A stretch of 52,709 nucleotides of DNA from Nonomuraea glycinis (GTDB lineage Bacteria; Actinomycetota; Actinomycetes; Streptosporangiales; Streptosporangiaceae). The first letter of the stretch is position 1. Every line of letters begins with the position of its first letter. The stretch spans positions 1-52,709 of the forward strand of contig NZ_BMNK01000004.1 of the NCBI RefSeq assembly GCF_014646515.1, given 5' to 3'. Of the stretch, positions 9,584 to 16,928 are shown piece after piece. The notes beneath the pieces were generated by a model that saw nothing but the letters and a program-made list of their open reading frames with translations, was not told the origin of the DNA and did not search any database. The position numbers were made by a program, and so were the translations under genes.

Positions 9584-9593
9584 TCAACGTAAC

Positions 9594-9610
9594 ACTTCGA
9601 GTCTCGAAGT
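9594..9610. promoter_or_regulatory. MarR operator candidate, site 2
   Basis: ACTTCGAGTCTCGAAGT is a perfect 17 bp palindrome sharing the TTCGAG/CTCGAA arms with site 1. Its centre is 25 bp away and it lies 20 bp before the MarR start codon. Confidence 0.7.
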
Positions 9611-9630
9611 ACAAAAGCTAGGATGGGGTC

Positions 9631-10098
9631 ATGACCCGGAGCATCCTTGAAGCAGTGGTGGTCGCGAGCCATGAGGTGTCCATGCTGACCGGCGACCGGA
9701 TCGCGGCCGTACTGGCTGAGCAGGGTCTGACCCCCGCGACCGCTCAGGCCCTCTGGTTGATCGATCCCGATGAGGCGCCGCCGTCGATGAAGACGATGGC
9801 CCATCGGTTGTTCTGCAACGCGCCCAACCTCAGCTTCATCACGAACCAGCTCGTCGAGCGGGAGTTCGTCGAGCGGTCCGTCGACCCTGCCGACCGCCGT
9901 TCACGCGTGTTGACCCTCACGGAGAGCGGACGGCGCGCGCGGGCCACCGTGATCGCCGCGACGCTGGCCCTGACCCCGTTCGCTCGGCTGAGCCCCGAGG
10001 ACCTGCGTGAGCTGATGAAGCTCCTGCGGAAGACGCTCGAGCCCGCTGACCAGGAAACCGGCGGCCCGGCTGCGGCAACAGGCGAAATCCAGGGCTGA
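9631..10098 (+). CDS. MarR-family regulator
   Basis: A 155-residue winged-helix protein. The wHTH spans roughly residues 38-100: LTPATAQALWLI, MKTMAHRLFCNAPNLSFITNQLVEREFVERS as recognition helices, and the wing DPADRRSRVLTLTESG with the conserved DxRxxxxxLT pattern. Length and layout match MarR repressors that respond to phenolic or oxidative signals. Two strong palindromes lie in the promoter shared with the divergent SDR gene, which is the obvious target. A GGATGG sequence precedes ATG 9631. Confidence 0.88.
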   Translation: MTRSILEAVVVASHEVSMLTGDRIAAVLAEQGLTPATAQALWLIDPDEAPPSMKTMAHRLFCNAPNLSFITNQLVEREFVERSVDPADRRSRVLTLTESGRRARATVIAATLALTPFARLSPEDLRELMKLLRKTLEPADQETGGPAAATGEIQG

Positions 10099-10120
10099 CA
10101 CCGGCTGCGGTCCTGCCCGT

Positions 10121-10210
10121 CCGCCGCCCAGAGCTCGACGGCCGACCCGGCCGACGTCCAGAACTCGACGGGCTGGCCGGCCGTCGCTCAGAGCTCGATG
10201 GACTGGCCGT
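10121..10210 (-). repeat. Three 30 bp tandem repeats over the oxidase stop codon
   Basis: Units 10121-10150, 10151-10180 and 10181-10210 share CAGARCTCGAYGG. The third encodes the last residues of the flavin oxidase (GQSIEL and its TGA). The other two are in the same frame downstream but read TGG where the gene has TGA. Confidence 0.8.
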
Positions 10211-11756
10211 GGCGGAAGACGTTGCGGGGGTCCCAGCGCCGCTTGGCACGTTGCAGCCGGGGATAGTTGCCGCCGTAGTAGAGGGTGGACCAGGGCACTC
10301 CGGAGGTGTTCCAGGCGGGGTCGCTCAGGTCGAGGTCCGGATAGTTGATGTAGCACCCGTCGGTGGTGTCGTCGGGGACGGGCGCTCCGCCGGGATACAT
10401 GCCCTGGTAAAGGGTGCGGATCCACCGTAGGTGGTCGGCGCCGTCCTGGTCCTGCGGCCAGTAGATCTGGTGCTGCAGCTTCATGATGGAGTCGCGCTGC
10501 GCCATCGCGGTCTCCTCCGGCCGCAGCCGGTTGACGGCGGAGCCGTAGGAGTCGATCTGCACCACCGCCTCGCGGGGAGTCTCCCGATCTTCGGTCAGCC
10601 CCTTCCACAGTGCGGTGACCTGCTCCGCGGGCAGCGGCCTGCGCATGTAGGCGGACTTGTACTTGCCGCATTTGTCGTTGGGTTTCGGGGCGCCCATGAC
10701 CCTGCTGATGACCGTCCAGGGCAGCGCCGGGAGCCTGCGGATCCGGCTCTCCCCGGTGATGAGGCCCACCTGCTCGCCGAACGCCTCGCCGAGGGCGAAG
10801 GCCGCGTGCTCGCCGAGCACCTCGGTCAGCGGGTGCAGCGCTCGGCCGACATCCCGGTTGATCTCCCGCTCGAAGTCGACGATCAGGTCGCGGGCGTGCG
10901 GGACCTCGGCATCGATCTGGGCGATCAGGCCGATCTCGGGCCGGCTCGCGTGGGTCAGCAGGAGGATGGCGAACAGGTCGGCGTACTCGTCGTCGGGGCC
11001 GCCCCGGTGCCGGTCGAAGAAGGCGCCGAAGTTGCCGACGATGCGCCGGAACCGGTCCTCGTCCACCTCCGCCCACTTCCAGCCCCCGGTGGCGAGCAGC
11101 ACGCTCTTCGGCGCCTGGGGAAGATCGCGGAACCACATCCGGGTGACGATGCCGAAGTTGCCTCCGCCGCCCCCCGTGTGCGCCCACCACAGGTCCCTGA
11201 GGTCGGGATCGGCGTCGTCCCTGGTGGCGGTGACCAGCTCCACCCCACCGGCCTCGTCGACGACGGCCACCTCCACGGCGTACAGATAGTCGACGGTGAG
11301 GCCGTACTGCCGCGACAGCAGGCCGAAACCGCCGCCGGCCACGTGGCCGCCGAGCCCGACCGTCGCGCACGAGCCACCGGGCAGCGCCTTGCCGGTCGCC
11401 TGGTAGAGCTTCTTGTACAGCTGCCCGATGGTGGCGCCGGCCTCCATGCAGACGGCGTCCATGGCGCCGTCGGCGTAGACGCCGTCCATCAGCGACATGT
11501 CGATGATCACCCGTACGTCGGGAGAGCAGACGAAGTCCTCGTAGCAGTGACCGCCGGAGCGGACCGTGATGCGTGACCGGTGCGGGGGCGCGGGTTCGCC
11601 GACCGCTTCCCGCAGCGCGTGCCTGACCTCGTCACCGGTGCGCGGAAGCCGGATGTAGTCGGGCCGGGCGGCCAGCCACCGGGAGTTGAACCCGCGCCGG
11701 AGCGGCTCGTAGCGGGGGTCGTCGGGCTCGATCTTGGTCCCGGAGTGACGTGCCAT
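10188..11756 (-). CDS. BBE-type FAD-linked oxidase, bicovalent flavin
   Basis: A 522-residue oxidase of the berberine-bridge/PCMH family. The FAD-binding PCMH domain (about 35-215) has RSGGH with His70 and GGSCATVGLGGH with Cys130. These are the two residues that bind FAD covalently in bicovalent enzymes of this family. The BBE C-terminal segment (NYPDLDL...WSTLYYGGNYPRLQRAKRRWDPRNVFRHGQSIEL) is complete. There is no signal peptide. Such enzymes oxidise alcohols, sugars or polyketide precursors; the substrate is unknown here. The gene stands alone, and its 3' end is embedded in a 30 bp tandem repeat. Confidence 0.9.
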   Translation of the reverse strand: MARHSGTKIEPDDPRYEPLRRGFNSRWLAARPDYIRLPRTGDEVRHALREAVGEPAPPHRSRITVRSGGHCYEDFVCSPDVRVIIDMSLMDGVYADGAMDAVCMEAGATIGQLYKKLYQATGKALPGGSCATVGLGGHVAGGGFGLLSRQYGLTVDYLYAVEVAVVDEAGGVELVTATRDDADPDLRDLWWAHTGGGGGNFGIVTRMWFRDLPQAPKSVLLATGGWKWAEVDEDRFRRIVGNFGAFFDRHRGGPDDEYADLFAILLLTHASRPEIGLIAQIDAEVPHARDLIVDFEREINRDVGRALHPLTEVLGEHAAFALGEAFGEQVGLITGESRIRRLPALPWTVISRVMGAPKPNDKCGKYKSAYMRRPLPAEQVTALWKGLTEDRETPREAVVQIDSYGSAVNRLRPEETAMAQRDSIMKLQHQIYWPQDQDGADHLRWIRTLYQGMYPGGAPVPDDTTDGCYINYPDLDLSDPAWNTSGVPWSTLYYGGNYPRLQRAKRRWDPRNVFRHGQSIEL

Positions 11757-11918
11757 CGTCGAGCCTTTCGAAGTACGGCCTCCTCGGCGGCCGGCGTGGA
11801 GCTAGCCTGACCGTCAGTAATATATCAACTTCGAAGAGTGATGAACGATCGCACGCCTCTCACGCGGCAGGCGGCGATACCGACGCCGATCGGCCTGATG
11901 CAGGACGACGTCACGACG

Positions 11919-12419
11919 TCATTCGAGGACTTTGTCGATGAAGGCGGCCAGGTTGGTCCGGGTGCGGGCGGCTCGCTCGTCCATGGAGAGGGTCTCGTCG
12001 AAGTCAGCCCCTACGACCGTCTGCTTCTTGCCCCGGATATAGAGGGAGCAGGCCAGATCGGCGCACAGATACTGCCCGACGGTGTTGCCCAGACGGCCGG
12101 CCTCGCCGGTGCGGCGGGCGGTCATCAGCGCCACGCCGCCGCTGGTGTGGGTGGTCAGGCAGAGCGAGCACATGCTGCGCGAGGTGAAGCCTCGCGCGGT
12201 GCCGGGGGCCGCCCGGAGCGCGATCCCGGCGAGCGTGCCGTCGTCGCGTTCGGTGACGAGATAGCCGCGCTCGGGGGCGCCGGGATCTCGCCAGCCGAGG
12301 AAGTCGAGGTCGTCCCAGGGCTGCTCGTCGAGGTCCCTGGGCACGCCCAGGCGCTTGGTCTCGCCCTTGGAGCAGTTGACGAACGACCCTCGCAGGTCGC
12401 TCTCGGTGATGGGTCTCAT
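11919..12419 (-). CDS. FBP-domain (EF-G-binding, treble-clef zinc) protein
   Basis: The 166-residue protein matches the FBP family, whose C-terminal treble-clef zinc finger binds elongation factor G at the ribosome and is related to fusidic-acid protection. Cys84, Cys87 (CSLC), Cys119 and Cys124 (CADLAC) form the zinc site. The C-terminal helix (MDERAARTRTNLAAFIDKVL) is also typical. The start ATG 12419 follows an AT-rich divergent promoter shared with the TetR gene at 12488. That context suggests induction, possibly by a ribosome-acting compound. Whether this member gives antibiotic resistance cannot be judged from sequence. Confidence 0.85.
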   Translation of the reverse strand: MRPITESDLRGSFVNCSKGETKRLGVPRDLDEQPWDDLDFLGWRDPGAPERGYLVTERDDGTLAGIALRAAPGTARGFTSRSMCSLCLTTHTSGGVALMTARRTGEAGRLGNTVGQYLCADLACSLYIRGKKQTVVGADFDETLSMDERAARTRTNLAAFIDKVLE

Positions 12420-12439
12420 GTACGGCGAGGCTAGCTACC

Positions 12440-12473
12440 CTAATACAATTAGACAAATGCTTAATTTTGTTAG
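12440..12473. promoter_or_regulatory. AT-rich inverted repeat, TetR operator candidate
   Basis: CTAATACAATTAGA and CTTAATTTTGTTAG form arms matching at 10 of 14 positions around CAAATG. The segment is strikingly AT-rich for this genome and lies between the divergent FBP and TetR genes. Confidence 0.5.
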
Positions 12474-12487
12474 CCAGTGGAGGTTCC

Positions 12488-13072
12488 ATGGCACGCGCGG
12501 GCATCAATGCCGCACGCCTCACCCAGACGGCGGCGGAGCTGGCCGACGAGATCGGCTTCGACCAGGTGACCGGCTCGGCGGTCGCGCGCCGGCTCGGCAT
12601 CAAGGACCCGAGCCTGTACGCGCACATCGCCAACGCGCGCGAGCTGAAGGTGCGGGTGGCGCTGCTGGCCCTGGAGGAGATGGCCGACCAGGCCGCCGCC
12701 GCGCTGGCCGGGCGCGCCGGCAAGGACGCGCTGGTGGCGCTCGCCAACACCTATCGCGACTACGCCAAGAAGCATCCGGGCCGCTACACCGCCTCCCGGT
12801 TCGAGCTCGACGCGCAGACCGCGGCCGCCAGCGCGGGACCCCGGCACGCGGAGATGACGCGGGCGCTGCTGCGCGGCTACGACCTGCCGGAGCCCGACCA
12901 GACCGACGCGGTGCGCCTGCTGGGCAGCACCTTTCACGGCTACGTGAGCCTGGAGATGGCGGGCAGCTTCCGCCACACCCCACGCGACGCCGACGCCTCC
13001 TGGGCCTGGACCCTGGACACCCTCGACTTCGCCCTCAGAAACCACCCCAGAAGAGACAGCCCACAGGCATGA
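12488..13072 (+). CDS. TetR-family repressor (TetR/TetR_C_33-like)
   Basis: The 194-residue regulator starts at ATG 12488 behind GGAGG (12479-12483). A TTG start at 12467 would put codons in the operator. The HTH covers residues about 10-50 (LADEIGFDQVTGSAVARRLGIKDPSLYAHIANARELK), with the unusual 'SLYAHI' recognition helix of the WHG/TetR_C_33 subgroup. The C-terminal part has FHGYVSLEMAGSF. It is divergent from the FBP zinc protein, which is its likely target together with itself. Confidence 0.87.
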   Translation: MARAGINAARLTQTAAELADEIGFDQVTGSAVARRLGIKDPSLYAHIANARELKVRVALLALEEMADQAAAALAGRAGKDALVALANTYRDYAKKHPGRYTASRFELDAQTAAASAGPRHAEMTRALLRGYDLPEPDQTDAVRLLGSTFHGYVSLEMAGSFRHTPRDADASWAWTLDTLDFALRNHPRRDSPQA

Positions 13073-13111
13073 GCAGCCGTGAGCAGCCGGTCGGTCAGCG
13101 TGCGCCGCTTC

Positions 13112-13618
13112 CTACACCGACGGACTCCCCTTGTCCACCACTCCCCCGATCGGGATGTCGCGCAGGGTGAGCACCATGAGCAGGACACAGCTCCCGGTGA
13201 GCGCGATGTCGGCGACGTTGCCGACGAACAACCCGCCGTAGTCGATGAAGTCCACCACATGCCCCTGAGCGAAGCCGGGTGCCCGGAAGAGGCGGTCGAG
13301 CAGATGCGAGAAGGCGCCGCCCAGCAGCGCTCCCAGCACGACCGTCCAGGCCGTCGAGCGCAACCGCCGCCCGACGTACAGAATCGCGGCGACCGCGGCG
13401 GCGGCCACGAGGGTGAACACCCACGTCACCCCTTCCCCGATCGAGAAGGCGGCGCCGGGGTTGCGCAGCAGCCGCAACTGGATCAGCTCGGGGATCACCA
13501 CGACGCGCTCGCCGTTCGAGAGCGCGGAGACCGCCCAATACTTGGCGGCCTGGTCCACGACGAGAACCACCGCGGCCAGCATGAGCATCCATCCGTATGG
13601 CCGCATGTCTCGTCTCAT
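13112..13618 (-). CDS. lspA: Lipoprotein signal peptidase (signal peptidase II)
   Basis: This integral membrane aspartyl protease cleaves prolipoprotein signal peptides. From ATG 13618 it has 168 residues and four TM segments. The family motifs are present: VVDQAAKYW near the N-terminus, RNPGAAFS, and the catalytic pair VVDFIDYGG and NVADIAL. A start at ATG 13606 (MRPYGWML) is also possible: AGGAG lies directly against ATG 13618 but 12 nt before 13606. It is not in an ileS/rluD operon as lspA often is, so it may be a second copy. Confidence 0.88.
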   Translation of the reverse strand: MRRDMRPYGWMLMLAAVVLVVDQAAKYWAVSALSNGERVVVIPELIQLRLLRNPGAAFSIGEGVTWVFTLVAAAAVAAILYVGRRLRSTAWTVVLGALLGGAFSHLLDRLFRAPGFAQGHVVDFIDYGGLFVGNVADIALTGSCVLLMVLTLRDIPIGGVVDKGSPSV

Positions 13619-13783
13619 CTCCTGTGCACATCGTGCTCCCGGCACCCGAAGGTCAAATCTATCGACGTCACCATCATGATCGTCACCTGGCACGGCATCG
13701 CGACACGGCAAGTCGTGACCCGGAGTCCGGAGAGCGGCTGCCTATCGTGGTGGGAGGCAGGTGGCGACTGAGGCGGGTGAGCT

Positions 13784-14692
13784 GTGGTGACTGATGTGGC
13801 GGCGCTCAAGCGGCGCATGGGACGGGTAGGGGTCTGGAACGGCACCCTGGGCGGGGAGTCCGCGGCTTTCGAGCGCGAGGCGGCCGCCGAGGTGGAGCGG
13901 CTGGGCTTCAAGACGCTGTGGATCGGGGAGACCCCGACCGGCAAGGAGGCGCTGGTCCATTCGGCCCTCCTGCTGGGCGCGACACGGCATCTGATGGTCG
14001 CGACCGGGATCGCCAGCATCTGGGGCCGCGACGCGACCGCCGCCGCCAACGGCGCGGACGCGCTGGCCGAAGCGTTCGACGGCAGGTTCGTGCTCGGCCT
14101 GGGCGTGAGCCACGCCCCCGCGGTGGCGGCACGCGGTCACGACTACAGCCGGCCGGTCTCGGCGATGCGGACCTACCTGGACGCGATGGACGCGACGAAG
14201 TACAGCGGCCCGCTGCCGGAGCCGGCACCACGATTGCTGGCCGCGCTCCGCCCCAACATGCTCGAACTCGCCGCACGACGTGCCCAGGGGGCGCACCCGT
14301 ACTTCGTGCCGGTCGAGCACACCGCGCGCGCTCGTGCCGTCCTCGGCCCCGAGCCGATCCTGGCGCCGGAGCAGACGGTGGTGCTCGACACCGATCCGGC
14401 GCGGGCGCGGCGGACCGCCCGCCGTTTCATGTCGCTCTACCTGGCTCTGCCGAACTACGTGAACAACCTGCGCGAGCTGGGCTGGCGTGACGAGGACTTC
14501 GCCGACGGCGGCAGCGACGCGCTGGTGGACGCCATCGTGGCCTGGGGCGAGCCAGACAAGATCATCGATCGGGTACGGGCGCACCTGGACGCGGGCGCGG
14601 ACCACGTCTGCATCCAGCCGCTCGCCGACACGCCCCGCGACGCTCTGGAGCACCTGCGCGTCCTGGCCGCCGCCGACGCGGTCACGACCTGA
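13784..14692 (+). CDS. LLM-class flavoprotein, F420-dependent type (TIGR03620-like)
   Basis: A 302-residue bacterial luciferase-like TIM barrel. It starts at GTG 13784 or the adjacent GTG 13787. Family features are the strand/turn GFKTLWIGETPTGKEALVHSALLLGAT, ATGIASIWGRDA, and FVLGLGVSHAP followed by RPVSAMRTYLDAMD. This matches the actinobacterial subgroup that uses F420 rather than FMN. Cofactor use is inferred from the subgroup, not from a visible decisive residue. It converges with a second LLM gene only 5 bp away. Substrate unknown. Confidence 0.85.
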   Translation: MVTDVAALKRRMGRVGVWNGTLGGESAAFEREAAAEVERLGFKTLWIGETPTGKEALVHSALLLGATRHLMVATGIASIWGRDATAAANGADALAEAFDGRFVLGLGVSHAPAVAARGHDYSRPVSAMRTYLDAMDATKYSGPLPEPAPRLLAALRPNMLELAARRAQGAHPYFVPVEHTARARAVLGPEPILAPEQTVVLDTDPARARRTARRFMSLYLALPNYVNNLRELGWRDEDFADGGSDALVDAIVAWGEPDKIIDRVRAHLDAGADHVCIQPLADTPRDALEHLRVLAAADAVTT

Positions 14693-14697
14693 CGGCC

Positions 14698-15567
14698 CTA
14701 GCCGGTACGCAGGCCGAGCGCGTCCGCGGCGGCGGCCAGGGCGCCGATGTGCTCGTCGGCCGAGCGCAGTCCCGCCTTCATGGTGTTGACGGCGAGGTGC
14801 GTGGCGCCGGACTCCCGCCACCGGCGGGCCGACGCCACCAGGTCCCCGGCGTCGCCCGTCCAGCTGACCCGGCCTTCCATGCCGAGCGTGGCCGGGTCAC
14901 GCCCGGCCTGCGCGGCGGCCTCCTCGACCATCGCCTTGGCCGCGTCCAGATCGGGCCCCGGGGGCATCTGCGGGAACCACCCGTCGGCCAGGCGTCCGGC
15001 CCGGCGGTAGGCCGGGGGTGACTGCCCGCCGAACCAGACGGGGATCGGCCGCCGCACCGGCAGCGGCGCCAGGCCCGCTCCCGTCACCCGGTGGAAGGCG
15101 CCGCCGAACGTGACCGACTCCTCGGTCCACAACCGGCGCATCAGCCCGACCTGCTCCTCGATCCGCCTGCCTCGGGTGGTGAAGTCCTGGCCGAGCGCCT
15201 CGTACTCGACCTGGTTCCAGCCGAGCCCCACGCCCAGCCGCAACCGGCCGGCACTGAGCAGATCGACCTCAGCCGCCTGCTTGGCCACCAGCACCGTCTG
15301 CCGCTGCGGCAGGATGATGACGCCGGTGACGAGTTCCAGCGAGGTCAGCGCGGCGAGATAGCCGAACAGGACCATCGGCTCGTGGAAGGTGCTGCGCAGG
15401 TCATAGGGCCCCTGCCAGCCCTGGTGGACCGCGGGGTCGGCGCCGACGACGTGGTCGTAGGCCATCAGGTGCCGGAAGCCCAGCTCCTCGGCGGCCTGTC
15501 CGTACGCGCGCACCGCACCCACGTCCGCGCCGATCTCGGTCTGCGGAAAAACGACACCGATTCGCAT
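14698..15567 (-). CDS. LLM-class flavoprotein, F420-dependent type (TIGR03619-like)
   Basis: A 289-residue luciferase-like oxidoreductase. It begins MRIGVVFPQTEIGADVGAVRAYGQAAEELGF and has HLMAYDHVVGAD, TGVIILPQRQTVLVAKQAAEVDLLSAGRL, LGVGLGWNQVEYEALG and PIPVWFGGQSPPAYRRAGRLADGW, the standard motif order of this subgroup. The preceding gene, which converges on it, belongs to the same superfamily but shares little sequence, so this is not a recent duplication. It is probably an F420H2-dependent reductase of unknown substrate. Confidence 0.87.
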   Translation of the reverse strand: MRIGVVFPQTEIGADVGAVRAYGQAAEELGFRHLMAYDHVVGADPAVHQGWQGPYDLRSTFHEPMVLFGYLAALTSLELVTGVIILPQRQTVLVAKQAAEVDLLSAGRLRLGVGLGWNQVEYEALGQDFTTRGRRIEEQVGLMRRLWTEESVTFGGAFHRVTGAGLAPLPVRRPIPVWFGGQSPPAYRRAGRLADGWFPQMPPGPDLDAAKAMVEEAAAQAGRDPATLGMEGRVSWTGDAGDLVASARRWRESGATHLAVNTMKAGLRSADEHIGALAAAADALGLRTG

Positions 15568-15681
15568 ACAGGACTCCCGTCAAGTCGGCTTCTTCCGCCT
15601 CCATTCCTGCCCAGAGCACCGCTCCCCCACGCGACGCCCCGGTGGGTGCCCCGCCGTGCGGGCCAGGGCGACTAGACACTC

Positions 15682-15702
15682 TGTGTATAAACCATGTGTA
15701 TA
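15682..15702. promoter_or_regulatory. Direct repeats TGTGTATA before padR-like gene
   Basis: TGTGTATA occurs at 15682-15689 and 15695-15702, 13 bp apart and just before the preferred PadR start at 15712. Either a regulator site or two overlapping -10-like elements. Confidence 0.4.
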
Positions 15703-15711
15703 GTGATCGGC

Positions 15712-16233
15712 ATGTCCGTTGGTTTCGCCCTCCTGGGCCTGCTGGAGTCCGGTCCACGACACGGTTACGACCTCAAGCGCTTCTACGACGAGCGGTTCGG
15801 CCACGGCCGGGCGCTGCACTACGGCCAGGTCTATTCAACCCTCGCGCGGCTGCTGAAGAACGGCCTCGTGGAGGTGGAATCCGAGCCCGGCGACGGCCCG
15901 GAGCGCAAGCGGTACGCGATCACCTCGGCCGGCGTCACCGACGTGGCTGGCTGGCTGGCCCAGCCGGAGAAGCCCGAGCCGTACCTGCAGAGCACGCTCT
16001 ACACCAAGGTCGTCCTGGCGCTGCTCACCGGGCGGGACGCCGCCGACCTGCTGGACGGCCAGCGCGCCGAGCACCTGCGGCTGATGCGCGAGCTGACCCG
16101 CCGCAAGAGCGACGGGGACCTGGCCGACCAGCTCATCTGCGACCACGCCCTGTTCCACCTGGAGGCCGACTTGCGCTGGCTGGAGCTCACCGCCGCCCGC
16201 CTCGACCAGCTCGCCGACCAGGTCCGCCCGTGA
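15712..16233 (+). CDS. PadR-family regulator
   Basis: From ATG 15712 the protein has 173 residues and starts MSVGFALLGLLESGPRHGYDL, the usual PadR N-terminus; ATG 15694 is also in frame. The winged helix holds GRALHYGQVYSTLARLLKNGLVEVE and the wing RKRYAITSAG. A C-terminal helical dimerisation arm follows (PadR subfamily with VirulDomain_C-like end). Its stop overlaps the ATPase start (TGATG), so it is translated together with the ABC/FtsX exporter. PadR proteins commonly repress such exporters and are released by the exported drug. Confidence 0.9.
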   Translation: MSVGFALLGLLESGPRHGYDLKRFYDERFGHGRALHYGQVYSTLARLLKNGLVEVESEPGDGPERKRYAITSAGVTDVAGWLAQPEKPEPYLQSTLYTKVVLALLTGRDAADLLDGQRAEHLRLMRELTRRKSDGDLADQLICDHALFHLEADLRWLELTAARLDQLADQVRP

Positions 16234-16928
16234 TGGCGTCCCCCATGGCCGATGACGCCCTCCTGACCGCCGAGGACCTGCACCTGAGCTTCGGTCCCAC
16301 TCCGGCGTTGAGCTCCGCGTCGCTGCGGGTGCACGCCGGGGAGGTGCTGGCGCTGATGGGGCCGTCCGGCTCCGGCAAGTCCACGCTGCTGCACTGCCTG
16401 GCCGGGATCCTCTCCCCTGACTCCGGCCGGGTGAGGTTCGACGGTCATGACCTGTCGGCGATGTCCGACGCGCGGCGCAGCGCGCTGCGCCGGACCGAGT
16501 TCGGCTTCGTCTTCCAGTTCGGGCAGTTGGTGCCTGAGCTGAGCTGCCTGGAGAACGTGGCGCTGCCGTTGCGGCTGGCCGGCGTCGGCCGTCGCCAGGC
16601 GCAGCGGTCCGCCGCCGAATGGCTGGACCGCCTGGAGGTCGCCGACGTGGCCGGGAAGCGCCCGGGGCAGGCTTCCGGCGGGCAGGGGCAGCGGGTGGCC
16701 GTGGCCCGCGCGCTGGTCACCCGTCCGCGGGTGATCTTCGCCGACGAGCCGACAGGGGCGCTGGACTCCCTGAACGGCGAGCGGGTGATGCGGTTGTTCA
16801 CCGCGGCGGCCCAGCAGACCGGCGCGGCGGTGGTGCTGGTGACCCATGAGGCACGGGTAGCCGCCTACTCCGACCGGGAGGCCGTGGTCCGCGACGGCCG
16901 CGTACGCGAGCAGGAGTATGTGCGGTGA
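16233..16928 (+). CDS. ABC transporter ATPase of an FtsX-type exporter
   Basis: The 231-residue ATP-binding protein has Walker A GPSGSGKST, Q-loop FVFQFGQLVPELS, signature ASGGQGQRVAVARAL (Ala-Ser in place of Leu-Ser) and Walker B RVIFADEPTGALDS, the MacB/LolD pattern. The H-loop is VLVTHEA. ATG 16233 overlaps the PadR stop by one base; ATG 16245 is an alternative. The 3' end overlaps the permease by GTGA. It would energise the permease encoded next. Confidence 0.92.
   Translation: MASPMADDALLTAEDLHLSFGPTPALSSASLRVHAGEVLALMGPSGSGKSTLLHCLAGILSPDSGRVRFDGHDLSAMSDARRSALRRTEFGFVFQFGQLVPELSCLENVALPLRLAGVGRRQAQRSAAEWLDRLEVADVAGKRPGQASGGQGQRVAVARALVTRPRVIFADEPTGALDSLNGERVMRLFTAAAQQTGAAVVLVTHEARVAAYSDREAVVRDGRVREQEYVR

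Noticed and set aside
10121..10190. TGA read as Trp in the oxidase repeats
   Set aside because: Other genes in the window use TGA as a normal stop, and nothing suggests recoding.
10431..11576. Plus-strand frame of 381 codons opposite the flavin oxidase
   Set aside because: Antisense shadow; the opposite strand has all family motifs.
15642..16232. N-terminal extension in frame with the ABC ATPase
   Set aside because: It overlaps the whole PadR gene and is Arg/Pro-rich; the ATPase starts at 16233.
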